DNA from: a virus
Strand: one strand, 5' to 3'
DNA length: 51,503 nt
IMG/VR virus record: IMGVR_UViG_3300025118_000023
Span: 1-51,503 of that record
Both the position numbers and the translations under genes were made by a program. Position 1 is the first letter of the stretch; each line of letters opens with the position of its first letter. The notes beneath the pieces are model-generated. The model was not told the DNA's origin, did no database searches, and saw nothing but the letters and a program-made list of their open reading frames with translations. Positions 23,886 to 32,129 of this stretch are shown here, piece by piece.

Positions 23886-24501
23886 AGACTACGGCTCCAC
23901 CATTTCCGATTGCGGTCCAGTACTGAACTTGAAGTTCTACTGTGAATTCCTCAATGGTATCGGTTGATTCATAAGAAACATCAATCTGAGAAACATTTGT
24001 TGGGAAAACACCTTCAAATGCATATGACCTTAAGATAGGAATATTAGATGCAGAAGCATTGTTCTTACCTTGAGTATCAGATCTGCCTAGTTGATGGACT
24101 TTTGCAACCTGTTGATATTCAACAGGATTAACATTACCAGCGTTATCACTAACTTTGTTAATGAGGTTCATCCATCGTTCGAATGCGCCACGTAGAACAA
24201 AGTCGGTATCGTTGATAATGGTAACAGTCCATGTATCGAAGGTACGATCGCCAGCAACCTTCAGAATACGACCTCTGAAGGGAACATCGACTGGTGCAAT
24301 GTTTGAAGCGGGTAAAGCGGCTGCCTTACATAGGAATCTTCCTTGATCAGCGAGCAACTTATCAGTTGCTCCGCTGGGAATAGCGTCTTCTGGCCACTCT
24401 AGTTCAACTTCGAATAGATTGGCCCTTACGCCACCACCATCGAGCCTAGAACGAAAATCAAAGATCGTTCTATTATTGGTGGGAATTGGTTGTACTGCCA
24501 T
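23884..24501 (-). CDS. 19: Tail tube protein gp19
   Basis: gp19 stacks as hexamers to form the inner tail tube. The 205 residues (T4: 163) show ANLFEVELEWPED, FLCKAAALPASNIAPVDVPF, KVAGDRTFDTWTVTIINDTD and FERWMNLIN, matching T4 gp19 blocks (CKATALPAG, VAGDRTFDDWTVTVMND). The C-terminus TIEEFTVELQVQYW matches the T4 end. AGGAGA precedes the ATG. Length beyond T4 is in the middle and N-terminus. Confidence 0.95.
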   Translation of the reverse strand: MAVQPIPTNNRTIFDFRSRLDGGGVRANLFEVELEWPEDAIPSGATDKLLADQGRFLCKAAALPASNIAPVDVPFRGRILKVAGDRTFDTWTVTIINDTDFVLRGAFERWMNLINKVSDNAGNVNPVEYQQVAKVHQLGRSDTQGKNNASASNIPILRSYAFEGVFPTNVSQIDVSYESTDTIEEFTVELQVQYWTAIGNGGAVV

Positions 24502-24522
24502 TGGTTTTGGTCTCCTTGATTT

Positions 24523-24530
24523 TATTTAGA
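24523..24530 (-). promoter_or_regulatory. Variant late promoter TCTAAATA
   Basis: TCTAAATA 22 bases upstream of gp19, the same octamer as upstream of gp18 and the 83-aa gene. Confidence 0.5.
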
Positions 24531-24535
24531 TATGA

Positions 24536-26737
24536 TCAAACCCTACCAGCAACTTCCTCAAAACTAACTCCAGTGCGTGTAGCAACGAAGGTTAGTGAGA
24601 CGAAGTTAATGGACTTGGCAGGCTTCAAGAAGATGTCTGCCCTAAACTCATTATTATCGATGACGTCTGGTGTGTTATTTGTTTCGTCACAAATAACCAA
24701 GAAGTCGTAGAGACCTCTCTTAGATTGTACGTCACGTAGATAAGGTTCTACGATGTTAACGAAGTTAGCACGAGTAATCTCGTCGTTGAATTCAAATAGC
24801 TGTGACTTGGCAGCATTTTCCAAAGATTGTTCAATTGTAAGGAACAACCTTCTAACATTGATTCTATCGAATGCAGAAGAATAACCAAGTGCAGTCTTAT
24901 CACCGAATAGGAGAATTCCTTGACCTTTCTGGAATATAACTGGGTTAACTCTTGCCTTATACAGTTGATCCCTCTCAGCTTGAGTAGGATTGTATGCAAG
25001 TTTAACTGCATTATTAATAATACCGCGTTGCTGACCTGCAGGTGAGTACCAAGGATAGAAATTAACATTGGTCCTAACCATTAATCCAGCAATATCACCA
25101 TTGGTTGGGATATAACGGAATTCATTATTAAACCTATCATAGGTATACTTGTAACCACTATCAAATATTCCGTAGGAAGATGAGGATAGTGAATTAAAGA
25201 ATCCAAGAGTGTTATTTGTTTGTGTTGTACTATCAGTTACACCAACAATATTCACCCTATGGTTACCGATACAAGCAACACAGTCCTTTCTTTCTCCGGC
25301 AATTGCAAGAAGTCTAGCAGCCTTAGCCTTAGATTCTCCTTCGTCGGTTAATCCTGGACCCATGATTAGGTAATCTACTTCTTCTTCATCTTTGTTCTTG
25401 AAGTAGTTGTATCCAGTAATAAGATTACCTAGAGTTGCGGTCATACCGTTAGTGGCACTGTAATCAACACCTCCACCGATGGTATATGTCTTATTACCAA
25501 TATTGTTAAAGGTATTACCTTGTGCTTTCCTGCCCCAGGAACCATTTGAAATGGTTACCTTGGTCCATGAAGTAGAGAATCCAGAAACTTGTGGTTCTAC
25601 AGCCCAAATAGTATTACCTACACTGGATGGTTCTTTTCCAGCCCAAACATAATTAGAGAAATCTGCAACATAATTCTTATAGTAGATCTTCAAAGGAGCA
25701 TTTGCAGAAGATTGTGCATCAAGTGCCTTGGATAGTGAGATATGCTTCTCAAGGATATTACCCTTGATGCCAGTTACATCTCCATTATCATCAACAATTA
25801 CAACGTGAAGTGCATCGTTCTTACCTTGTCTATCGGTAACGAAAGAGTTATCTGTTGGTTTCGAAGCAATCGAATTCCAATATACAGTACCATTAGCCAA
25901 CCCAAGGGTTTGCTGATCGTACCAATCTAAAGCACTAGCAGCTGTCCTAGCAATTACGGAATCTGCACCCGTTTGATTTGCTCCAGAATTATTTACTAAG
26001 TAGATAGTTCCCGACTTAGCATACGAATAAGTTCCACCCTTTTCATAAGATACCGCCGTTTCCGTACCAGCATAAGATACCCTAGATGTAACTCGTACAT
26101 TAATTGAACTATTACTATTTGATGCATCCGTTGTAACACCAGTGATAATACCTTTTAGATATCCACTGAATGTTTCTACAGTACCATCTGTATTTGGCAG
26201 AGAAACTGCTGCAAGAGCAGTCGTAACACCATAACCAATCGTAGCACCACATCCAGCAAGACTGGTTGTAGCAATACCAATGATTTGGTCTGCAGCATTG
26301 TCAACCACACAGACTTTTAATCCATCTGACCAGGATCCTGGGTTCTTTCCAGCCCAGAACCAGGTACTATCTGTTTGATGGTTGTCAACGTAATCTTCAT
26401 AATTTAGAACTTGTAAACTTGTTGTATTGGTTACAGCGACACCAGCATTCGCATTACTGAGTTCGGTGTCTCCAGCCCTAACAACTTTAATAATACCGCC
26501 ATAGCTTAAAAATGCGCTTGCGGTCATCCAGTACTCATACTGGGCATCGGTGCTAACTGGTTTACCAAAAGTATCAATGAGATCTTGCTCATTTTGAACT
26601 AAGATTGGTTCATTAACTGGACCCTGTGTAAAAGGGCCTGCAATAGCGCCAATATTGTCAAGGACATTTTCGGCTCTTCCTACAGTTAAATCAACCTCCC
26701 TGGTAAGTACACCTGGAGAAAGTAACGCTACCGCCAT
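24536..26737 (-). CDS. 18: Contractile tail sheath protein gp18
   Basis: gp18 forms the contractile sheath around the gp19 tube. The 733 residues (T4: 659) begin MAVALLSPGVLTREVDLTVG, a typical sheath start, and include AGPFTQGPVNEPILVQNEQD, AFLSYGGIIKVVRAGD and, in the C-terminal core, YPWYSPAGQQRGIINNAVKL and DRINVRRLFLTIEQSLENAA. Extra surface loops explain the length beyond T4. A GGAGA site precedes the ATG. Confidence 0.97.
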   Translation of the reverse strand: MAVALLSPGVLTREVDLTVGRAENVLDNIGAIAGPFTQGPVNEPILVQNEQDLIDTFGKPVSTDAQYEYWMTASAFLSYGGIIKVVRAGDTELSNANAGVAVTNTTSLQVLNYEDYVDNHQTDSTWFWAGKNPGSWSDGLKVCVVDNAADQIIGIATTSLAGCGATIGYGVTTALAAVSLPNTDGTVETFSGYLKGIITGVTTDASNSNSSINVRVTSRVSYAGTETAVSYEKGGTYSYAKSGTIYLVNNSGANQTGADSVIARTAASALDWYDQQTLGLANGTVYWNSIASKPTDNSFVTDRQGKNDALHVVIVDDNGDVTGIKGNILEKHISLSKALDAQSSANAPLKIYYKNYVADFSNYVWAGKEPSSVGNTIWAVEPQVSGFSTSWTKVTISNGSWGRKAQGNTFNNIGNKTYTIGGGVDYSATNGMTATLGNLITGYNYFKNKDEEEVDYLIMGPGLTDEGESKAKAARLLAIAGERKDCVACIGNHRVNIVGVTDSTTQTNNTLGFFNSLSSSSYGIFDSGYKYTYDRFNNEFRYIPTNGDIAGLMVRTNVNFYPWYSPAGQQRGIINNAVKLAYNPTQAERDQLYKARVNPVIFQKGQGILLFGDKTALGYSSAFDRINVRRLFLTIEQSLENAAKSQLFEFNDEITRANFVNIVEPYLRDVQSKRGLYDFLVICDETNNTPDVIDNNEFRADIFLKPAKSINFVSLTFVATRTGVSFEEVAGRV

Positions 26738-26769
26738 TGTAGTCTCCTCTGAGATTTATTTCCTAAAGA

Positions 26770-26777
26770 TATTTAGA
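26770..26777 (-). promoter_or_regulatory. Variant late promoter TCTAAATA
   Basis: TCTAAATA 33 bases upstream of gp18. No exact TATAAATA is present in this gap, so this octamer is the best late-promoter candidate for the sheath and tube genes. Confidence 0.5.
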
Positions 26778-26816
26778 ATTTATGACTTTTTCGTTGGGGA
26801 AACAATACATGAACAA

Positions 26817-27044
26817 CTACCAGTCTGGATATATCCAATCACTAAATGTTCTACGTTCTTTTCTAGTTTTTACAATTCTTTTTATGGTACACATCTTACA
26901 TTCATACGAATAAGCAGAAGGATAATTCTTTCTATCTTTACGTGTTAAATAAAATCCATCAATCAGATCCTTTATTTCTCCACAAACTCTACATTTCCTT
27001 TCTGTAAGTAAATGTTCTAAATCAAATTGATCTTCTAAATTCAT
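26817..27044 (-). CDS. Small zinc-ribbon-like protein (75 aa)
   Basis: Two Cys pairs (CRVC near residue 18 and CKMC near residue 49) spaced by an aromatic-basic segment, GFYLTRKDRKNYPSAYSYEC, suggest a small zinc-binding domain such as those in phage HNH-type or DNA-associated small proteins. There are no HNH catalytic residues. It starts right after the gp17 stop with GGGAG upstream, and precedes gp18. Function unknown. Confidence 0.65.
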   Translation of the reverse strand: MNLEDQFDLEHLLTERKCRVCGEIKDLIDGFYLTRKDRKNYPSAYSYECKMCTIKRIVKTRKERRTFSDWIYPDW

Positions 27045-28691
27045 CTAGTAATACTCCCACATATAAGATCTATCACCATATTCATCTACTGTCCATCTAT
27101 CTCCATCTGCATCTACAAATGATTTATCTTCATTCAACCCATCAGATACAAATCCAAATGGTGCCATATCTTGTTCTATAGCATTTTTCTGTTCATCATA
27201 TAATCTCTTTCTTACATCTTGATCTGTCAATTCCTTAAAATAGTCTTGACATACTAACCAAGCATATATGACCAGACACATTGCAAGGTCATCATTACAA
27301 CCTTCTTCTGCCTCAAAAGAATTACTCTTAGATATAAAAGTAGTTAATTCTGAAATACAGTCATAATCAGTAAATAACAACTTATCAGACTCAATCATAG
27401 TCTTGAGATTCAATGATCCAACCTTTTTAACAGTTTTGGACATCTTAACTCCTAGTTGAGTCTTCTTACCAGAAAACCCTTGTCCAATAACTTGTCCAGC
27501 ACGTCCTCTCATTGAAGACATCAAAAGATTAGAATATTCGAGATCATAATTTAAAATAGACGCAACTTGATCTCCAATATCATTTACTTCACATAAAATG
27601 AATGCATTATTATATGCTTTACATGTTTCCCATATAATGTTAGGGAATAACATTGGTTTAATATCATTTTTTCTATACTTACAAACCAGTCTATGAGGAA
27701 AAGTAGTAATATCAATAACTACAAAAGCAGAATAATCTTCTCCAACACCACGAGCAACGTCTACTGTACAAAGATAATCATGATCAGCTTCTGGTTCAAC
27801 ATAAACATCTATACCATTCCCACTCTTTAGGGGAGAATCATATACTAAAGATCTTAATTTTGATGGAGATATAAGAGTATCAACAGATCCTAAGAATTCA
27901 CATTCAAACTCAACTTTAAACTGCTGTTCTGAAGTGTTTGCAATGGTTTGTCTTCTCCATTCATCATCCCTACCAGGAACTTCAGACCAATGAACTTCAG
28001 TAGTCTGATACTCATTCCTATCTTCTTCTGCATCATGCCACATGCGATAAAAATGATTCATACCCTTAGGGGTAGAAACAATTATAATCTTGGTTGATTT
28101 ACCAGATGAAATTGTAGGATAAACTGAACTGAAGAAATCCTCCGCAATATGATTAGGAACGAATGCAAATTCGTCTAAGAATATGATGTTAAAAGTCATA
28201 CCCCGAACTGCAGCAGCAGATGTAGATGCTGCCATAATCTTAGAACCGTTCTCCAGTTCTAAACTACCTTTGTTCCATACAAGAATACCCTGTTGCATCC
28301 ACTTAGGTAAATTCTCATATGCAGTCTGCAATCTTGCTAACAAGTCTCTTGCAGTTGATGCCTTGTTTGCGAGAATACCAATATTAACATTGTCATTAAA
28401 CAAAGCATAATGAAGTAGATATGATACAGACGTAGTAGACTTACCAGTCTGACGAGGCATCATGCAAATATTAAATCTATTTGCGTGAAACTTTTTAATT
28501 AACTTTTCTTGGAATGGCCACATATCAAAAGGCACAAGACCTTCATCAACGTTTACAATCTTAATAAATTTTCTAGCGAAATATACGGGATCATCTTTGC
28601 ACTTGATGAATTCCTTAATCTGTTCTTCGTGAAATTCAATTGGCGTATTCGCTTTCTTTAAAAGCGGATTACCAAGATATACATCAGGCAT
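27045..28691 (-). CDS. 17: Terminase large subunit gp17
   Basis: gp17 is the DNA packaging motor: an N-terminal ATPase and a C-terminal nuclease that cuts concatemers. The 548 residues (T4: 610) have the adenine-binding segment FDMWPFQEKLI, Walker A MPRQTGKST (78-86), Walker B with catalytic Glu IIFLDEFAF (169-177), the coupling motif IIVSTPKGMNHFY and nuclease Asp CTVDVARGVGEDYS, then a late acidic CNDDLAM. AGGAG lies upstream of the ATG. It follows small gp16 in the usual order, with two small genes between. Confidence 0.97.
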   Translation of the reverse strand: MPDVYLGNPLLKKANTPIEFHEEQIKEFIKCKDDPVYFARKFIKIVNVDEGLVPFDMWPFQEKLIKKFHANRFNICMMPRQTGKSTTSVSYLLHYALFNDNVNIGILANKASTARDLLARLQTAYENLPKWMQQGILVWNKGSLELENGSKIMAASTSAAAVRGMTFNIIFLDEFAFVPNHIAEDFFSSVYPTISSGKSTKIIIVSTPKGMNHFYRMWHDAEEDRNEYQTTEVHWSEVPGRDDEWRRQTIANTSEQQFKVEFECEFLGSVDTLISPSKLRSLVYDSPLKSGNGIDVYVEPEADHDYLCTVDVARGVGEDYSAFVVIDITTFPHRLVCKYRKNDIKPMLFPNIIWETCKAYNNAFILCEVNDIGDQVASILNYDLEYSNLLMSSMRGRAGQVIGQGFSGKKTQLGVKMSKTVKKVGSLNLKTMIESDKLLFTDYDCISELTTFISKSNSFEAEEGCNDDLAMCLVIYAWLVCQDYFKELTDQDVRKRLYDEQKNAIEQDMAPFGFVSDGLNEDKSFVDADGDRWTVDEYGDRSYMWEYY

Positions 28692-28701
28692 AATAAAACT
28701 C

Positions 28702-28872
28702 CTACGTCATTTCATATTTACCAAAATTTAGATGTCCCTTTGGCTCTTTTAGTAGTTTCTTATTGTGTTCTATGGTCATATCATATAGTTTTTTTAAATT
28801 ATCTGCGGTTTCTTTTAACTTCTGAATCTCTCTATCTACCTCCCCTTTGGTATGACTGGTTGAGATGGTCAT
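28702..28872 (-). CDS. Small helical protein between gp16 and gp17 (56 aa)
   Basis: ORF beginning MTISTSHTKGEVDREIQKLK, a helical, charged peptide ending HLNFGKYEMT. It overlaps the end of the 120-aa gene by 41 bases and ends 10 bases before gp17, so it fills what would otherwise be a 140-bp gap. No family recognised. Confidence 0.6.
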   Translation of the reverse strand: MTISTSHTKGEVDREIQKLKETADNLKKLYDMTIEHNKKLLKEPKGHLNFGKYEMT

Positions 28873-29194
28873 TAGTCTGGCCCTTTGATTGTTTTTCTTC
28901 CGGCATCTGGATCAAAGGCATGTTCGGATTTAAATGCGAAACGGTTCTATTATAGAGAATAGCTCCTGGATATACTTTGCGTACGGCATCAAGTACATCT
29001 TTTTTTGTTGGCATTCTTGTTTGAGGGAAAAACATTTGGCTTACATATGTTTTTGATCTCCAACCAAATACAACTGTTAGGATTTGCCCAGTCTTTGATT
29101 GAAGCCTATGTAATTCGTTAAGATCTACCTTTTTGTTTTTCTCTTCTTTAAATTGTTTTAAGAGTTTCTGTACCCACTTGGTTTTATCGGACAT
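28832..29194 (-). CDS. Hypothetical protein between gp16 and gp17 (120 aa)
   Basis: A basic protein with an N-terminal helix rich in Lys (KWVQKLLKQFKEEKNKKVDL), a central segment VVFGWRSKTYVSQMFFPQTR and MPTKKDVLDAVRKVYPGAIL, and a polar tail. The central part looks like a small alpha/beta domain. No family recognised. It has its own TATAAATA promoter 30 bases upstream, and its position suggests a role around packaging, but that is context only. Confidence 0.65.
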   Translation of the reverse strand: MSDKTKWVQKLLKQFKEEKNKKVDLNELHRLQSKTGQILTVVFGWRSKTYVSQMFFPQTRMPTKKDVLDAVRKVYPGAILYNRTVSHLNPNMPLIQMPEEKQSKGQTNDHLNQSYQRGGR

Positions 29195-29223
29195 ATTGCA
29201 TGACAGAGACAGATACCTACTTA

Positions 29224-29231
29224 TATTTATA
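29224..29231 (-). promoter_or_regulatory. T4-type late promoter TATAAATA
   Basis: Exact consensus 30 bases upstream of the 120-aa gene, overlapping the end of gp16. Confidence 0.75.
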
Positions 29232-29661
29232 TTTTCTTATTATTGTCGGTTTGTTGTTTCAATAATTTCGATAATTCACTAGTGGACCCAACAAAAAGTG
29301 CATTAGTAACATTCGTTGGACCAGATTTGTCTTCATCCAAATCTTTCATTTTCTTATGCAAATCAGCAAGTTTATCCGTTGTGTCTGAGACGCTTTTAAG
29401 GATTTGACCTACTACTTCATAAGCTCTTGGAGAATCAGTTTCTTGAGCTAACTCTAAAACACCGTTTAATGCTTCTTGTCCCTTTTCAATTAACGAATAT
29501 AAATTACCCCTAGTATAATCATAGTCCTTACCTATATCAATACCAGAAGATTTTATTTCATCAACTGTTTTTTTAAATTTAGTAACTTCGGCTTCAATAA
29601 TAGGTCCAGTAGTACTGGGAAGATTAAATTCACTATTTAAAGCATTATATTTTTCTTTCAT
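29227..29661 (-). CDS. 16: Terminase small subunit gp16
   Basis: gp16 regulates gp17 and recognises DNA for packaging, usually as a ring-shaped oligomer built on a coiled coil. The 144 residues (T4: 164) start MKEKYNALNSEFNLPSTTGP, then show GKDYDYTRGNLYSLIEKGQE and ALNGVLELAQETDSPRAYEV with VVGQILKSVSDTTDKLADLH, the helical core typical of marine gp16. The end (TNVTNALFVGSTSELSKLLK) also fits. It directly follows gp15. Confidence 0.9.
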   Translation of the reverse strand: MKEKYNALNSEFNLPSTTGPIIEAEVTKFKKTVDEIKSSGIDIGKDYDYTRGNLYSLIEKGQEALNGVLELAQETDSPRAYEVVGQILKSVSDTTDKLADLHKKMKDLDEDKSGPTNVTNALFVGSTSELSKLLKQQTDNNKKI

Positions 29662-29663
29662 AA

Positions 29664-30716
29664 TTAAACGTCTTCATTTTGAGATGGACTATACTGTTTG
29701 AAGTCTTGGAAGAATGAAGTGGTTTCATTGAATCCAAAATCATCACCCATTTCGATCAAATCATCATCAGCAGATGTGATAAGATTTACGGGTTGACCAG
29801 CAACATGTTCTGCAACAGCTGTCTGATCTTGACCTCTCTTGACTTTAAGTGTATTACCAGTCTTAGATCTGACATATAGTTCCTCATCATTTATATTAAT
29901 ATAAGTTTCTTTACTGATACCACTAGCACTAACAACCTTAATGGTAGTATCCTCAAGACCTACATTCTCGGAGAGAGTAGTAACAGCGTCATCGTTATAA
30001 TCTGTTGTTGCCCTTGGAGTAACAGCATATCTCATCTCCCTTCTTGGATTCTTCGTATCCATATTGGTCATATAATCAATAGTAGACCTCTTGATAATAC
30101 CACTGGAATCTGTAGGAATTGGTCCAAACAAATAAGTCTGAGCAGTAAAAGCTAAAGTATAAACAATAACTCTTCTACTAGAATAATCACCTTCATAATC
30201 ATCTTGCATTGAAATATTATCTAAGATAACTGGAATATCTCTTTTTTCTCCAATTTCTTTAATTAAATTAACTGTTAAAGTAAAATGTGGTTGGAAATAT
30301 GGTACAACCTGTTCTACAAGTTGAAGTGCATCTTCATTTGTTTTTGCCATAAGTGACAACTCAAATTTCACATCATATGGAACAGGCATATAAACTTTTC
30401 TAGTAGCAGTTTTTTCGCCTATAGGTACAGTTTTAAATGATTGAGTTGTTGAAGTCTTTCTTCTTGGAGCATACTCAATACCAGTCATCTCAAAAGATAA
30501 CCTAGGTAAAGTAATCTGAACAGGTTTATTTAAATCTGCATCTTGTTGTTCAATACGTGCTAAAAATTTCTGTGTCGGTCCATAGGCCAAAGGAACCTTC
30601 ATCCGGCTGATAGTCTTAGAATCGCCATCAACTTTCCGAATTTCTATTTTATTAAAGAGACTACCAAAACTAATAACAGTTTTTCTCAATATGGAGTGAT
30701 AGAAATATTCAAACAC
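29664..30716 (-). CDS. 15: Proximal tail sheath stabiliser gp15
   Basis: gp15 caps the tail and joins it to the neck. The start, MFEYFYHSILRKTVISFGSL, matches T4 gp15 (MFGYFYNSSFRR), so the initiator is the GTG at 30716. Further segments are GPTQKFLARIEQQ, RLSFEMTGIEYAPRRKTST and YFQPHFTLTVNLI. The 350 residues exceed T4 (272) because of a C-terminal part with AVTTLSENVGLEDTTIKVVS and INDEELYVRSKTGNTLKVKR, a small beta module also seen in other marine phage virion proteins. Confidence 0.94.
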   Translation of the reverse strand: MFEYFYHSILRKTVISFGSLFNKIEIRKVDGDSKTISRMKVPLAYGPTQKFLARIEQQDADLNKPVQITLPRLSFEMTGIEYAPRRKTSTTQSFKTVPIGEKTATRKVYMPVPYDVKFELSLMAKTNEDALQLVEQVVPYFQPHFTLTVNLIKEIGEKRDIPVILDNISMQDDYEGDYSSRRVIVYTLAFTAQTYLFGPIPTDSSGIIKRSTIDYMTNMDTKNPRREMRYAVTPRATTDYNDDAVTTLSENVGLEDTTIKVVSASGISKETYININDEELYVRSKTGNTLKVKRGQDQTAVAEHVAGQPVNLITSADDDLIEMGDDFGFNETTSFFQDFKQYSPSQNEDV

Positions 30717-30740
30717 TTTTTTAGATCTTTCTAATAGTAC

Positions 30741-30748
30741 TATTTAAC
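30741..30748 (-). promoter_or_regulatory. Weak late-promoter-like GTTAAATA
   Basis: GTTAAATA 25 bases upstream of gp15, in the gp14-gp15 gap. Two bases from consensus, so only a candidate. Confidence 0.3.
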
Positions 30749-30751
30749 AGT

Positions 30752-32122
30752 TTAAACTTCACCGAAAGGATTGCGTTCAGTAAAGTCCAAAATGCCATCT
30801 GCCGATGTTTGTATTGGAATGTTCTCAGCAAATGTATCATCTTGATCCTGCTGTTCTGATTGTTGAGACTTCAGTATATAAACAGCACCAGATTCAGCTC
30901 CTGTTATAGTTTCCCCTTTACTAAAGATACCAGTAGCTATTCCCACTCTAAGAACACCAGATCCATCCCACCACTTCTTAACCAAAGCAGTGGCACCAGT
31001 TGTTCCACCAGTTACTTTTTCATTGTAAACATAAGTTCCACCTGTAGCCGTAGTTGGTCCAGTGAGTGTAATTGTTGGTGCAAGAGTATATCCAGCACCT
31101 GCATTAGTAACATATATTGCAGTAACAATACCAGAAGTACTCATTGTTGCAATACCTGTTGCAGTTACCGTAACTCCTGTTCCAAGAGGAGCAGAGAATG
31201 TAACTGTTGGAGTACCAGAATAATTAGTTCCACCATTAGTAACAGTAACAACCCCAACAGCACCAGTCGTAGCAATTCCAACTGTGGCAGCAACTCCTAC
31301 CCCATAACCATCACCAGTATTGAATATGACCGCAGGAGCAGATGAATATCCAGTACCTGGATTTGTAATATAAATCGCATCTACAGAATTATCATCTAAA
31401 ATTGCATATCCAGTTGCAGTTGTTCCAGATCCAGGAGCTGCAAATGTTACAGTAGGGGCAGTAATGAATCCATATCCCCCATCCAATAACGTAACATACT
31501 GGACACCACCATTTCTAACTGTAGTAATACCAGTAGCAGTAGTACCTGTAGAAGCTAGATTTAATCTTTCGGTATATCCAATTTCTATTATTTCATCATC
31601 AATTGCAGCAACTCCAGTGTCAACAACTTCATCTTCATAACGGAAGAGTTCACACTTAAGTTTATAAACGTAATTCTTTTTTAGTTGATAGAATGGATCT
31701 TCGTGTTCAACGAATTTGATCTCAAACAATCTATCACCTAATGGAAAATATATTAAATCTCCTTCTTTTGGTCTAGTGGAAAGTTTTATATTTGCCTCGT
31801 CTTTCATTAAGGGAGCGATATAAGTTTCAAATCTCTCTCTAGAAATAGTAAGAGTTAAATCATCTTCAATAGATAATCCAAACTTAGAGAATACATCTCC
31901 AGCTCCTTCATATCCAGCAAAAGTTTCAACATAAGCCTCTATAGGATAAGCATCATCAAATTTAGACTGAATAACTTCCTGTATTACAGTGTTTGTTGTC
32001 ATATATTTACGAGGAATATAATAACATTCGACACCATAAATTTTAATCTGTTCATTTACTAGACTCTGAACAAGATTTTGCTCTGTTTTTGAGCCTTGTA
32101 GAAAATATGGGTTAAGTACCAT
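30752..32122 (-). CDS. 14: Neck protein gp14, enlarged by inserted repeats
   Basis: gp14 forms the neck with gp13 and completes the head. Residues 1-170 have typical gp14 sequence: NPYFLQGSKTEQNLVQSLVN, VECYYIPRKYMTTNTVIQEV and PKEGDLIYFPLGDRLFEIKF. The last residues, NIPIQTSADGILDFTERNPF, match the usual gp14 end. Between them (about 195-375) is a block of four repeats with motifs GYGFITAPTVTF, GYSSAPAVIF, NYSGTPTVTF and GYTLAPTITL about 42 residues apart. This gives 456 residues against 256 in T4. The repeats look like beta-solenoid or Ig-like surface modules. It closely follows gp13. Confidence 0.92.
   Translation of the reverse strand: MVLNPYFLQGSKTEQNLVQSLVNEQIKIYGVECYYIPRKYMTTNTVIQEVIQSKFDDAYPIEAYVETFAGYEGAGDVFSKFGLSIEDDLTLTISRERFETYIAPLMKDEANIKLSTRPKEGDLIYFPLGDRLFEIKFVEHEDPFYQLKKNYVYKLKCELFRYEDEVVDTGVAAIDDEIIEIGYTERLNLASTGTTATGITTVRNGGVQYVTLLDGGYGFITAPTVTFAAPGSGTTATGYAILDDNSVDAIYITNPGTGYSSAPAVIFNTGDGYGVGVAATVGIATTGAVGVVTVTNGGTNYSGTPTVTFSAPLGTGVTVTATGIATMSTSGIVTAIYVTNAGAGYTLAPTITLTGPTTATGGTYVYNEKVTGGTTGATALVKKWWDGSGVLRVGIATGIFSKGETITGAESGAVYILKSQQSEQQDQDDTFAENIPIQTSADGILDFTERNPFGEV
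31000..31540. repeat. Four about 125-bp coding repeats in gp14
   Basis: Repeat units centred near 31465, 31335, 31215 and 31082 encode a GY-xxxPTV module. DNA identity is partial but the protein motif is clear. The units lie between conserved gp14 sequences, so they are an insertion. Confidence 0.8.
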
Positions 32123-32129
32123 AACTTTT

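Noticed and set aside
26817-27044. HNH homing endonuclease
   Set aside because: Two Cys pairs are present but there are no His-Asn-His catalytic residues and the protein is only 75 residues long.
30860-31345. 161-codon plus-strand ORF rich in Ser, Cys, Asn and Thr
   Set aside because: Antisense to the gp14 repeat block; the odd composition comes from the complementary strand of Gly/Thr/Val repeats.
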